Below, one piece after another: positions 27,721 through 36,902 of a DNA stretch of 64,000 nt (within the stretch, counting starts at the first letter, position 1; the number at the start of each line of letters is the position of its first letter). The DNA is from Moorena sp. SIO3I8. Its GTDB lineage: Bacteria; Cyanobacteriota; Cyanobacteriia; Cyanobacteriales; Coleofasciculaceae. Where the stretch lies: contig NZ_JAAHHW010000011.1 in assembly GCF_010692325.1 (NCBI RefSeq), forward strand, positions 32,322 through 96,321. Direction: 5' to 3'. The notes beneath the pieces were generated by a model, which was not told the DNA's origin, did not search any database, and saw nothing but the letters and a program-made list of their open reading frames with translations. A program made the position numbers and the translations under genes.

Positions 27721-28071
27721 CTAGCGCCACAGTTTGGAAAAGACTGAGCTCAGTTTTTGAGTGAATCCCAAGCTCTGGGATTCACTAGCTTCTTCAACCC
27801 CCGGTTCATCCTCTGGTGAATTGCCAGGGGAAATATAGCCGGCAGGAACCACCAGCAACGTAATCCCGTGTCGGCCCAGCACAGTCACTTGGTCATCAGG
27901 CACAAGGGTAACTTGGGAATCATGATCACATAACCGGGCGGGCCAGTATGTGGCTTTAAATTTGACTCGCCCAGGCTTGGTAGGGGTAATGGTACTTTCT
28001 ACCTTGCCAAGGCCTGGTTGTGGAAATAGGATGGAATCAGGAGCCTGTACTTTAATCATTTGTGTGTTCAC
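27721..28071 (-). CDS. NfeD-like C-terminal OB-fold protein
   Basis: 116 residues. The centre (PGRVKFKATYWPARLCD...VTVLGRHGITLLVVP) matches the soluble OB-fold of NfeD proteins (G-x-V-x(4)-W-x-A and V-x-G-x(3)-LxV). No membrane helix or protease domain is present, so it is a stand-alone OB protein as seen in several cyanobacteria; partners unknown. The C-terminal 35 residues are acidic and then amphipathic. GAGGTG lies before the ATG. Confidence 0.7.
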   Translation of the reverse strand: MNTQMIKVQAPDSILFPQPGLGKVESTITPTKPGRVKFKATYWPARLCDHDSQVTLVPDDQVTVLGRHGITLLVVPAGYISPGNSPEDEPGVEEASESQSLGFTQKLSSVFSKLWR

Positions 28072-28922
28072 CTCGTTTGACTGATTATGTTATTCTGTTC
28101 AGCCTGCTTGGTACAAAACGTTTTAACCAGGGAAAATCTGGCAACGTAGGCTGAATGTGAAATTTTTTTGCCTTAAGTGGCGATTAACCCGTGCCATAGA
28201 TCGGTTTTCAGTCAAGAGAGCATCGGTATTATCCAGTGTTCTAGGTATTTTTAGCGTCAACAGAGAATTCCGATCTTCCTGAAAATTAGCCTTAAATTCG
28301 GCAACGGAAACGTTTATTGGTTACAGATTAGATACACTTCCCAGCATCCAAGGAATGACACAAGGAACCATTCTTCCTCAGGAGAGTAAACACTTCAGGA
28401 TTAGAGAAGTTAGAGAATTATAAATTTGTTAAAATCCACATCCTTTAAAAGTTTGGTAAGTGCACTACTGTATCCAGGTACTGTCCTTAAAACCCTGGAG
28501 TAGGACAAATGCGTTCACTGATACACCCTGAAACGATTGAATAACGCTTTCAACCTAAACATGACCTAGAGTGATTATTTAAGGCTTAACCTAGATACAA
28601 GACCGCAGACGCAACTGACAAGCTGTAGATACATTGGAGAATCAGTAGATGTATTATGTATTCTTATTCTACATGTGTAGCGAAGAATCTGCCACCCTAG
28701 GGTAAAAGATTTTCATAATACAACAGACAATTGCTACGATAGGCAACTTCCTCCAGGAATAATACCAGATTTTCTTGAAAATTGTCACTTATCTGTTGGA
28801 GGCGGGAAACAATCTGAAAAATTTCCAATCTCCAAGTGTACTATAAGTTTACATCTTTGACAGGAAATTGGTATAACAATACACAATTGATCATTTTCCC
28901 CTGACATCAAAACTATTAAATT
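28072..28922. other. 851-bp region without recognisable features
   Basis: No ORF above background on either strand, no repeat family that I recognise. It must contain the promoter of the DUF362 gene and of the NfeD-like gene, which diverge. Confidence 0.5.
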
Positions 28923-29882
28923 ATGCAAACTGTTAGTTTAATTCGTGCTGATTCCTATAATAGACAACTCTTACGAGCTTCCTTGGAAAGGCTGCTAGAA
29001 CCTTTGGGAGGGATGAGTGCTTTTGTTAAGAAAGGTAATTCGGTTCTGCTGAAACCTAATTTACTTACTGCTGGTCGTCCTGGTAAAGAATGTATCACTC
29101 GCCCTGAAATTGTTTACTGCGTGGCTCAACTAGTCAAAGAAGCTGGGGGTAAACCCTTTTTCGGAGATAGCCCAGCCTTTGGGAGTGCTAGGGGTGTGGC
29201 TAAGGCGAACGGCTATCTGCCAATGATGGCAGAACTTGATATCCCTATTGTTGAATTCCACGGCAAGGGTTATGAAACTGCTAGCGAAACCTTTAATCAT
29301 CTGCGTTTGTCTAAAGAGGCCATGAATGCGGATGTGGTGATTAACCTACCGAAGGTAAAATCCCACATGCAGTTGACCCTGACCATGGGGGTTAAAAATT
29401 TATTCGGCTGTGTTCCCGGAAAAATGAAAGCCTGGTGGCATATGGAAGCGGGTAAGGATGAGACGCGCTTTGGGGAAATGCTGGTGGAAACAGCACGGGC
29501 GATTAATCCGCAGTTGACTATCATTGATGGCATTATTGGTCAGGAAGGGAATGGTCCGATTGGTGGTGAACCGAGACATTTGGGGATCTTGGGAGCATCA
29601 GAGGATGTCTTTGCTCTCGACCGATCAATAGTGGAAATTCTCAATGTTGAGCCAGCTCTGGTTCCTACCCTAGCAGCTCAAAAACGGCTAGGGTTGTTGC
29701 CAGACTTAGCAGAGATTGACTTTCCTTACCATCGACCTGTAGAAATCCAAGTGAGGGATTGGAAACTACCTGATACTATGACACCGATTGATTTTGGTAT
29801 GCCTCGAGTAATTAGGTCTACCTTTAAGCATTTATATATTCGGCTTATCAAAGAGCCCATTAATGCTTATGGTAAAAGCTAG
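28923..29882 (+). CDS. DUF362 domain-containing protein
   Basis: 319 residues. Motifs SVLLKPNLLTAGRPGKECITRPEIV, FFGDSPAFGS, VKSHMQLTLTMGVKNLFGCVPG and IIDGIIGQEGNGPIGGEP are the conserved blocks of DUF362, an uncharacterised family often joined to ferredoxin domains. No Fe-S cysteines are present here. Probably cytosolic. Followed by a rho-independent terminator. Confidence 0.88.
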   Translation: MQTVSLIRADSYNRQLLRASLERLLEPLGGMSAFVKKGNSVLLKPNLLTAGRPGKECITRPEIVYCVAQLVKEAGGKPFFGDSPAFGSARGVAKANGYLPMMAELDIPIVEFHGKGYETASETFNHLRLSKEAMNADVVINLPKVKSHMQLTLTMGVKNLFGCVPGKMKAWWHMEAGKDETRFGEMLVETARAINPQLTIIDGIIGQEGNGPIGGEPRHLGILGASEDVFALDRSIVEILNVEPALVPTLAAQKRLGLLPDLAEIDFPYHRPVEIQVRDWKLPDTMTPIDFGMPRVIRSTFKHLYIRLIKEPINAYGKS

Positions 29883-29970
29883 ACAGTCATAGGTATTTGG
29901 TAAAATTTGCTACAACACTATCCTAGATTAACCAAGTAACCTAGAGTTACCCTCCGATTGCTTAACCATC

Positions 29971-29997
29971 CCGCCCTATTGCTAGCGGCGGTTTTTT
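29971..29997 (+). terminator. Rho-independent terminator of the DUF362 gene
   Basis: CCGCC (29971-29975) pairs with GGCGG (29987-29991) across an 11-nt loop, directly followed by TTTTTT. Confidence 0.75.
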
Positions 29998-30011
29998 ATT
30001 GATTAGTAATC

Positions 30012-30240
30012 AGTCATTGGTGAATACCAGAAAACTTGTTACTGACCACAAAGCACTGATCACTAATTACTAATTACTAAGCTGGTGATTGGTGAATACC
30101 AGAAAACTTGTTACTGGCCACAAAGCACTAATCACTAATTACTAATCACTAATTACTAATCACTAAGCTGGTGATTGGTGAATACCAGAAAACTTGTTAC
30201 TGGCCACAAAGCACTAATCACTAATCACTAATCACTAAGT
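30012..30240. repeat. Three long tandem units with internal heptamers
   Basis: Three copies of a 70-88-bp unit holding TGGTGAATACCAGAAAACTT and CCACAAAGCACTAATCACTA; the copies differ mainly in the number of internal AATCACT/AATTACT heptamers. Fills most of the 444-bp gap 29883-30326. Confidence 0.9.
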
Positions 30241-30326
30241 AGTCATTGGTAACTACCACAACACATAGTCCAACTTTGTATAATTAAGTACTGTCTAGCT
30301 GGACTATTGGTCAAGTCCAGCAAACA

Positions 30327-30968
30327 GTGATAGACTTTCTGCTTACTTATAAGAGACCGAAGGTGGCATTTAAAAAGTCAAACAGCCTGATGCGTCTAGG
30401 TTTGAGGAAGTTGCGATTAGCCCGAAGGGCGTTGGCTAGCGAACGCAGCCATGTATACTTTGACCACTCAGCTATCAGCCATCAACAGTTACCCTCGGAC
30501 GTTATGGCCACTTGGGAAGATCCAGTAGGGGATTTCCGCTTTGGTTACAATAATGACTATCTCTCGTTTATCTAAATTGGTGAGGACTCTGGCTACCTCA
30601 CCTTTAATTGTGAATACATCAGTACTTTCCCCTGGATGCAAAGTTATCAAAAGGTGTTAGGCAAATATCTGCCTTTTGAGCAGGTATTTGCAGCATTGAA
30701 GACAGCAGCAAAGAAGGGGATGAATGCTTTCTCGTTGCCGGATACTGACCCAATCAAAGCTAAACTTCGGCTTCTTTGTAAAGAAGCACTGACTGACCAG
30801 GGCATGGGGGTGATTTCTATAGGTATCTAGGAGAGTTTCCGTCCGCCAAAACCAGAGCCTCCAAAATATGATCCCATTTGCTTGGAAGCAGCACCCATTA
30901 ACATAGAAGTGTCAAAACTTGGTAAACTGAAACCTTTGGACAGCCATGTCAGAGCTTACACTCTCTAA
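30327..30968 (+). pseudogene. Unrecognised gene with two in-frame stops
   Basis: From a GTG at 30327 a protein-like frame runs for 214 codons to a TAA at 30966, broken only by TAA at 30573 and TAG at 30828. Between and after the stops the frame still reads like protein (FPWMQSYQKVLGKYLPFEQ; PPKPEPPKYDPICLEAAP), so both stops are probably recent. Near 30420 the sequence CCCGAAGGGCGTTGGCTAGCG resembles the dispersed GC-rich repeat. Its end overlaps the start of the Uma2 gene by 23 bp in another frame. I cannot name the family. Confidence 0.55.
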
Positions 30969-31869
30969 AACTATAGTGTCAATGCCAGTGGCAGCACCAC
31001 CTACTCAGGCTGAGCTCCCTTGTGATGATGATATACCAATGGAAACCGCACGGCACAAAGCCCAAATGGATCTGCTCATTTATACCCTATCGCCTTGGCT
31101 AGATAATAGGTCGGATGGCTATGTCGGTGGTAATATGTTTGTTTACTACAGCGTTGCCCAACTCAAAAATAAGGACTATAAAGGACCAGATTTCTTTGTT
31201 GCTCTAGATGTACCCAAGGGAGAGCGTCGAAGCTGGGTGATTTGGGAGGAGGAAAAGGCTCCTGACGTGATTATCGAACTTTTGTCGGCAAGCACTGCTG
31301 AGCGTGACAAAAACGAGAAAAAACAGATTTATCAAAATCAGATGCGTGTGCCAGAGTATTTCTGGTTTGATCCGTTTAATCCAGATGATTGGGCTGGATT
31401 TCATCTCCAAAATAGAGTTTACCAACCGATAGAACCTAATGAGCAAAACCAACTGGTATCTCAGGCATTAGGTTTGAGCTTGGTGCGTTGGCATGGTGAG
31501 TATAACGGCATCGAAGCAACTTGGTTACGCTGGGCAAATTTGGATGGGGAGTTACTGCCCACTTCTGAGGAAAAAGCTGAGCAAGAACAACAAAGAGCCG
31601 ATCAAGAACAACAAAGAGCCGATCAAGAACAACAAAGAGCTGAACAAGAACGGCAAAGAGCCGATCAAGAACAACAAAGAGCCGATCAAGAACAACAAAA
31701 AGCCGAGCAAGAACGACAAAGAGCTGATCAAGAACAACAAAGAGCTGATCAAGCGGAGTCTCAGTTGCAGCAGGTGGCGCAGAACTTGTTAGAGCAAGGG
31801 ATGACGGTGGAGCAGGTGGCGAATTTAACAGGTCTGTCTGAATCTCAGGTGGCAGAATTTGGTAACTAA
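30946..31869 (+). CDS. Uma2-family protein with long coiled-coil and C-terminal helix-turn-helix-like tail
   Basis: 307 residues. Uma2 core with YKGPDFFVALD, VIIELLSAST and AERDKNEKKQIYQNQ then EYFWFDP (PD-(D/E)XK-type residues kept). Residues about 207-270 are nine near-identical heptads of ADQEQQR, a charged coiled coil. The last 25 residues, GMTVEQVANLTGLSESQVAEF, resemble the small helix-turn-helix tail seen at the end of PD-(D/E)XK transposase-like (Rpn) proteins. Function unknown. Same family as the gene at 22945, which has a shorter Gln/Ala tail. Confidence 0.85.
   Translation: MSELTLSKTIVSMPVAAPPTQAELPCDDDIPMETARHKAQMDLLIYTLSPWLDNRSDGYVGGNMFVYYSVAQLKNKDYKGPDFFVALDVPKGERRSWVIWEEEKAPDVIIELLSASTAERDKNEKKQIYQNQMRVPEYFWFDPFNPDDWAGFHLQNRVYQPIEPNEQNQLVSQALGLSLVRWHGEYNGIEATWLRWANLDGELLPTSEEKAEQEQQRADQEQQRADQEQQRAEQERQRADQEQQRADQEQQKAEQERQRADQEQQRADQAESQLQQVAQNLLEQGMTVEQVANLTGLSESQVAEFGN
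31575..31755 (+). repeat. 21-bp tandem repeat encoding coiled-coil heptads
   Basis: About nine copies of a 21-mer of the type GAGCAAGAACAACAAAGAGCC with few substitutions, each encoding one heptad. Near-identity at the DNA level suggests recent expansion. Confidence 0.95.
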
Positions 31870-32358
31870 AAGGAGGGTTTTTCTGGTTTTCTTTTCCCTT
31901 GGTGGGTGGGCGCACGCCCTGCGCCCCTAAGGTGGTACTTTGATTGACCTGAGGGTCCAATTATCTCCTCTTTGTGCGATTGGCCGTAGGCCACGCTACG
32001 CGATCGCATGACTTAATTGAGTACAAATGTACCAAATAAGAGAAAATTAAGAGAAAATTAAGAGAAAATCCGATCAGTGTTGGCAATCGAGATATGCGAT
32101 GCTAAGCATTGAGCCGCGACGGGAACGCATTTACACTCCTGTCTATTGTGTTGGAATCGATAACCAAGATCCAAATTAACGCTGACGGCTGATAGCTGAT
32201 ATCACCTCAAGTAGCGTGCGTGGCACAGGCTTTGGCCTTGGCCTTTGGGCCACGCGGGGCGCGTTTGGCCACGCTGTGCGAACGACGCGCTTGAGGTAGC
32301 GCATTAGCTGACGGCTGAATGCTCACCATCGTGAGACAATAGACCATTAGTTAAGCAA
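31870..32358. repeat. Gene-free region with dispersed GC-rich modules
   Basis: 31976-32008 is a GCGATTGGCCGTAGGCCACG module ending in a HIP1 site. 32040-32068 has three AGAGAAAATTA repeats. 32186-32320 is a palindromic array: ACCTCAAGTAGCGTGCG on the left, ACGCGCTTGAGGTAGCG on the right, with TTGGCC modules in between; it shares CACCTCAAGTAGCGTGCG with 27673-27690. No gene. Confidence 0.75.
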
Positions 32359-33564
32359 ATGACTTCAGTGACACCTCAACCTGCCAAACATAAAAAAGCG
32401 AGAGCCTTAAAACCAAGTAGCCGACGCCCTGCCAAGGAACTGTGTAGCGAGTGTGGACTTTGTGATACATACTATATCCATTATGTCAAGGAAGCTTGTG
32501 CATTCTTAAACCAGCAAATAGCTGACTTGGAAACAAAAGCCCATGGACGTAGCCGCAATCTAGATCATCCAGACGATTGGTACTTTGGTGTTAACCAGAA
32601 GATGATCACGGCTAAGAAGATTAACCCCATAGAAGGGGCGCAGTGGACAGGAATTGTCAGTACCATTGCCATGGAAATGCTCAAGCAGGGTAAAGTTGAA
32701 GGTGTAGTCTGTGTCCAAAACACTAAAGAAGACCGCTTTCAGCCAATGCCGATCATTGCTCGTACCCCAGAGGAGGTGTTAGCAGCACGGGTGAATAAGC
32801 CTACCTTGTCTCCTAACCTCTCTGTGTTAGAGCAAGTGGAACAATCAGGGATGAAGCGATTATTAGTAATTGGTGTTGGCTGCCAAATCCAAGCATTGCG
32901 ATCAGTGCAAAACGAACTCGGTTTAGAAAAACTCTATGTTTTAGGTACGCCCTGTGTCGATAATGTCAACCGTGAGGGGTTGCAAAAATTTCTAGAAACC
33001 ACCAGCCGTTCACCAGAAACAGTGGTACATTACGAGTTTATGCAGGATTTCCGGATTCACTTTAAACATGAGGATGGCTCGATTGAGAAAGTACCGTTCT
33101 TTGGCTTAAAGACTAATCAACTCAAAGATGTGTTTGCCTCCTCTTGCATGAGTTGTTTTGACTATGTAAACTCCCTAGCGGATTTAGTGGTAGGTTACAT
33201 GGGAGCTCCCTTTGGTTGGCAGTGGATTCTGGTTCGTAATGACATTGGGCAAGAATTGTTGGATTTGGTGCAAGACCAGTTGGAAACTCAACCAGTCATG
33301 TCAAAAGGCGATCGCAAACAGGCAGTGCAACAGAGTATTCCTGCCTATGACAAGGGAGTTACGTTACCGATGTGGGCAGCAAAAATGATGGGAGTGGTGA
33401 TTGAAAAAATAGGTCCGAAAGGATTGGAGTATGCTCGTTTTTCTATTGACTCCCACTTCACCCGCAACTATTTATATCTAAAGCGCAATCATCCAGAAAA
33501 GTTAGAGGCACATGTGCCAGAGTATGCCAAGCGGATTGTAGAACAGTACAAGTTGCCAGACTAA
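32359..33564 (+). CDS. bciB: Ferredoxin-type 3,8-divinyl (proto)chlorophyllide 8-vinyl reductase
   Basis: 401 residues of the coenzyme F420 hydrogenase/dehydrogenase beta-subunit family. Cysteines C29-S-E-C32-G-L-C35 and the later ASSCMSCFDY supply Fe-S ligands; FAD binding is expected. The cyanobacterial branch with this opening (AKELCSECGLCDTYYIHYVKEAC) is the BciB/slr1923-type 8-vinyl reductase of chlorophyll synthesis. The related plant enzyme is 7-hydroxymethyl chlorophyll a reductase, so that activity cannot be fully excluded. Stands alone between repeat-rich regions. Confidence 0.88.
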   Translation: MTSVTPQPAKHKKARALKPSSRRPAKELCSECGLCDTYYIHYVKEACAFLNQQIADLETKAHGRSRNLDHPDDWYFGVNQKMITAKKINPIEGAQWTGIVSTIAMEMLKQGKVEGVVCVQNTKEDRFQPMPIIARTPEEVLAARVNKPTLSPNLSVLEQVEQSGMKRLLVIGVGCQIQALRSVQNELGLEKLYVLGTPCVDNVNREGLQKFLETTSRSPETVVHYEFMQDFRIHFKHEDGSIEKVPFFGLKTNQLKDVFASSCMSCFDYVNSLADLVVGYMGAPFGWQWILVRNDIGQELLDLVQDQLETQPVMSKGDRKQAVQQSIPAYDKGVTLPMWAAKMMGVVIEKIGPKGLEYARFSIDSHFTRNYLYLKRNHPEKLEAHVPEYAKRIVEQYKLPD

Positions 33565-33829
33565 AAACTGAGGGATTGCTCCGGTTCGGTAGAGTAAGCG
33601 ATCGCGTGCCTTCCAACTCAGCTACGAGAGAAATTCTAGGTAATGGGTAATGGGTAATGGCGATGCTGATCAGCAAGCGATCGCAAAGGCTTGAGCTGAA
33701 ATAACAACAATAGCAGCACTAACTCAATCCCCAATGATCAATGACCAAGCTGACGGCTAAATGCTTAGGAAAAGTCAGCAATTACTGTTCATTGGACAGG
33801 AGATCAGGGAACTGTATAAATGTAGACCT

Positions 33830-34259
33830 AAAGATTGGTCAGTTTAACCCTGAAGATCTGGCGGTGGGGGTAACTATTTTCTCCATAGGGTTAATCAAAA
33901 AAGTCTTGATTGCTGACACAGCTGCTGTTTATGCTACTCCAGTCTTTAATGCTGCTGCTTCAGGAGAATTGCTCACCTTTTATGATGCTTGGAGTGGTGC
34001 CTTATTTTACACGTTCCAACTTTACTTCGATTTTTCCGGCTACTCTGAGATGGCTATCGGTGCAGCACGGATGTTTGGTATTAAGCTACCACTGAACTTT
34101 AACTCTCCTTACAAAGCAGTAAACATCAGCGACTTTTGGCGTAGGTGGCATATTACCCTTTCTAACTTTCTGCGGGATTATCTCTATATTCCTCTCGGTG
34201 GTAATCGTAAAGGCGAATTGCGACGCAATCTCAATTTAATAATTACCATGCTGCTATAG
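33830..34259 (+). pseudogene. MBOAT (AlgI-like) O-acyltransferase fragment
   Basis: About 140 codons of the central part of an MBOAT protein: FSIGLIKKVLIADT, FTFQLYFDFSGYSEMAIGAARMFGI, FNSPYKAVNISDFWRRWHITLSNFLRDYLYIPLGGNRKG. The catalytic histidine of WRRWHITL is present but the N-terminal third and the C-terminal part are missing. The upstream codons (33741-33830) are unrelated, so the left edge is a deletion junction. Confidence 0.88.
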
Positions 34260-34275
34260 ATTTGGCATTAGCTGT

Positions 34276-35030
34276 AGTCAGATACATAAAGAGACGTCCA
34301 TAAGTTGTCTTAATGGAGCTACAACTTTTCCACTTGGTATTGATTACATCTTGACTCGTTCTCGTTCCTGGCTCAAACCTGGAGATTTAGTTCTTCTTCC
34401 TCTGGAATATGAGCATTATATACATGATGGAAAACCTAGTAATCTCTTTACTGATTATGTGTTGAGTCGGGATCCGGAATATTTACTATCACTGAATTTA
34501 ATTGATCAAGTTCGTTTTATCAGTGCAATATCCTTGAAGCGTGTGCAACAGGGAATAGTAGCTAAATTTAAAACCCTTCAGTCCAGGAATTCAGCTTATC
34601 AGTCTCCAACTATTAATGAGTATGGAGATGAAACAGCTAATCGAAAAGCTGATATGACCCAAAAAGAAATCAAAACTATTGCCAAAATTACTTCAAACAA
34701 GAAGATATCTGAATCTATAACTTCAAGTCAGGGAATGAGTAGCATCATCAAATTTATAAATTGGTGCAAAAATCAGAAGATTAAGGTTATAGCAACTTGG
34801 CCAAATAGAATCTAATTTGATGTTTATCAAGAACCTAGACAGCAATATTTTTTTCAAAGTATAGAATTTATCAAATTTAGAGAGTTTTTATTCTTGGTAA
34901 ACCAGAAGATTTTATGTACAGTAAATCTATGTTTTATAATTCGATTTAGCACCTTCATGATTTAGGAAAAAATCAGAGAAATCAAGAGCTTATAAATTTA
35001 AGAAAACCCTATTTACAATCAAGTGAAACT
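34276..35030 (+). pseudogene. SGNH/AlgX-like partner of the MBOAT gene, decayed
   Basis: One frame reads SQIHKETSISCLNGATTFPLGIDYILTRSRSWLKPGDLVLLPLEYEHY, then a long variable part; an in-frame TAA at 34813, a frameshift near 34865 and a TAG near 34950 break it, yet it continues LGKPEDFMYSKSMFYNS and ends LINLRKPYLQSS. 'KPGDxVxxxLEYxHY' is typical of the SGNH-like proteins encoded next to cyanobacterial MBOAT genes. Only a few dozen bases separate it from the MBOAT fragment, suggesting a fused deletion of an acetyltransferase gene pair. Confidence 0.65.
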
Positions 35031-35057
35031 AAGCGAAAATGCTCCTGTAGTCTAATA

Positions 35058-35130
35058 TCTGTAGAGTTCAGAATTCAGAATTACGAATTGAGCTGGAATA
35101 TTCCTGAACTCTGAACTCTGAATTCTGAAT
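35058..35130. repeat. Imperfect inverted repeat of TTCAGAATTCAGA
   Basis: Left arm GAGTTCAGAATTCAGAATTA, right arm CTGAACTCTGAATTCTGAAT; an extended stem-loop directly beyond the stop of the minus-strand gene at 35130, where it may act as terminator. Confidence 0.7.
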
Positions 35131-35375
35131 TAAGACCCCATTAATGAGTCTTTGGAGTCTCTTGGTGATGCCCCTATTTCTTCAGTCAATTGAGAGAGTT
35201 TAGTCGTTTCTGATTTAGGAATAATCACCGACTCTATACTCTCCCCCTCATCCAGTCGTTTAGCCACTTCTAGAATTGTATCTGCGATCACTACCGGAAT
35301 CCTTACTGCTTTCGTTTGACCCAGATTCCACTTCGGCTTGCGACCACTATTTTCTCGATAACCACCACGGGGCAT
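35130..35375 (-). CDS. Small hypothetical protein with GYRENSGRK motif
   Basis: 81 residues, MPRGGYRENSGRKPKWNLGQTKAVRIP followed by a helix VIADTILEVAKRLDEGESIE. The N-terminus G-G-x-R-x-N-x-G-R-K-x-x-W resembles a short DNA-contacting motif seen in phage terminase small subunits and in many small cyanobacterial proteins; the family is otherwise uncharacterised. A small DNA-binding or antitoxin-like role is conceivable, without partner gene in view. Confidence 0.6.
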   Translation of the reverse strand: MPRGGYRENSGRKPKWNLGQTKAVRIPVVIADTILEVAKRLDEGESIESVIIPKSETTKLSQLTEEIGASPRDSKDSLMGS

Positions 35376-35874
35376 AACTTTACCTCACCTCTGAATCTGA
35401 AATAGTACGTTTTCCTTATATTCTACAATCTTCGGTTACTTCAATAGCTAGAGCTTGTAACACTTAACTAGTTAGTGATTTTTAGACAAAACCTGGTAAT
35501 TGTAATTTTTTTTGCTATTCCGTACTTTTTATGATCAAATAACCCTATAAATTTCAGCCAATGAGGTGTCCTAACTGGAAACTACCAAAATTTATGAAGT
35601 CGCTTTAACTGATATCTTGCACCATTTTTAGTAGCCCTAGGCTAGAAAGAAACTTGAGTCCACTTAGGTAGGTGGACTTGGTTTGTCTAGCCAAAGGCTT
35701 TCGCCTAAGAGCCGACATTTCAGACTTGACGAATGGTGTATATATCGATTCCCAATAATTAGCCTAAAATAAACTGGATTTGTTAGCTAGATTAAGGGGA
35801 TATCATAGTCTGTTATTCTTTCCTGTTCTGTAGCTGATATCCCGATCTCCCCATGACCTGATCTGATCACCTGA
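35376..35874. other. Gene-free stretch with a cyanobacterial dispersed repeat
   Basis: 35640-35720 holds GAAACTTGAGTCCACTTAGG and GTGGACTTGGTTTGTCTAGC: a hairpin AGTCCAC (35657-35663) / GTGGACT (35672-35678) followed by GTTTGTCTAGCC. I recognise this from other filamentous cyanobacteria as a widespread intergenic repeat. Nothing else is visible. Confidence 0.55.
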
Positions 35875-36840
35875 TCACTTTTGTTGCCAGACTTTTAGCC
35901 AATTAGTTAGTGCTTGGGGCATTTCTGGATCTAGGGGTCGTTTCATAGCAGTAACAAAATCTTCATCTGGGTCACCTAATCTTCTGAAGCTGTGATCCAA
36001 TCCAGGAAAAATATGAGTTGTCACATTCCTATTTCCAGCATCGATAAGTGCTTGCTGCATTTCTTGAGCTTCTTCTGGAGGTGTATTGTGATCCAAGGCA
36101 CCGTGTAAAATTAGTACTGGGCATTTGACCTTGTCCACAAATAAATAGGGAGGATTGTCAAAATGCTCTTGAGCCGCCGGTAGGTAAGAATTAAAAGACC
36201 AATCTTCATCTCCGATGCGAAAGAACTCTTCACCCCTTTTTGCGCTAGCAATAATTTCATCAAACTGTTTGTATGTCCAATAAATTAATGGCATGTTTTT
36301 CTTGAAATTTTTGATAGTTGTACTATCTAATTTTTCAAAGGCTTCGGCTTGCCATTTGATTATCCCTTCTAGGTTGTTATAAATGCCACCTTGCCAAACA
36401 AAAAAATTAATGTCTGGGTCAGACGCTGCTAAAATTAAAGCAATTACAGCCCCTTCACTTTGACCAAGAACTCCGATTCTACTGCTGTCAATCTCAGGAA
36501 TACTCCGCATCCATTCCAATGCCATCCGAGCATCATCTACCAAGTCAAATAGTCGAGTAGTATTAAAATTTCCTTCGCTTTGACCACATCCTCGCTTATC
36601 GTATCTAAATGTGGCTATCCCGATTTCCTCCAGAATTCTAGCTTCATCCCGGAACAGGTTTCGCTCTGGTAATGGTTTAGGAAACCAATCGGTTTTTGAA
36701 TTATCTATATTTCCTTCTCTTGTCTGAGGAAAAGACCCTCCAATGAATAGGCAAGCGGAGGGCTTTTCCACACCTTCTGGTAGGGTAAGTGTTCCATAAA
36801 TCTTTGCACCCTTGGATTCAAAGAATTCTTGTCTTTCCAT
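35875..36840 (-). CDS. Alpha/beta hydrolase (acyl-transferase/dienelactone-hydrolase-like)
   Basis: 321 residues. Nucleophile elbow GVLGQSEGAV with Ser128, acid in LHGALDHNTPPEEAQ and histidine in FPGLDHSF complete the triad. Strand motif ATFRYDKRGCGQSEG and the GGSFP oxyanion region are typical of the family that includes YfaA-like and BAAT-like hydrolases. No signal peptide; cytosolic. Substrate unknown. 62 bp upstream on the same strand lies the SOUL protein, so they may be co-transcribed. Confidence 0.88.
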   Translation of the reverse strand: MERQEFFESKGAKIYGTLTLPEGVEKPSACLFIGGSFPQTREGNIDNSKTDWFPKPLPERNLFRDEARILEEIGIATFRYDKRGCGQSEGNFNTTRLFDLVDDARMALEWMRSIPEIDSSRIGVLGQSEGAVIALILAASDPDINFFVWQGGIYNNLEGIIKWQAEAFEKLDSTTIKNFKKNMPLIYWTYKQFDEIIASAKRGEEFFRIGDEDWSFNSYLPAAQEHFDNPPYLFVDKVKCPVLILHGALDHNTPPEEAQEMQQALIDAGNRNVTTHIFPGLDHSFRRLGDPDEDFVTAMKRPLDPEMPQALTNWLKVWQQK

Positions 36841-36902
36841 TTTTAAAAAATCCTGATCATTCTAATTATCATTATTGGTAGCAGGAATAAATTAAATTGG
36901 TA

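Noticed and set aside
30012..30240. Three long units as a possible CRISPR or integron
   Set aside because: The units are adjacent direct repeats with no unique spacers and no integrase; they differ only in internal heptamer number.
31436..31960. Open frames opposite the Uma2 coiled coil (Leu/Val-rich)
   Set aside because: They arise from the 21-bp repeat read on the other strand; the plus-strand frame has the Uma2 domain.
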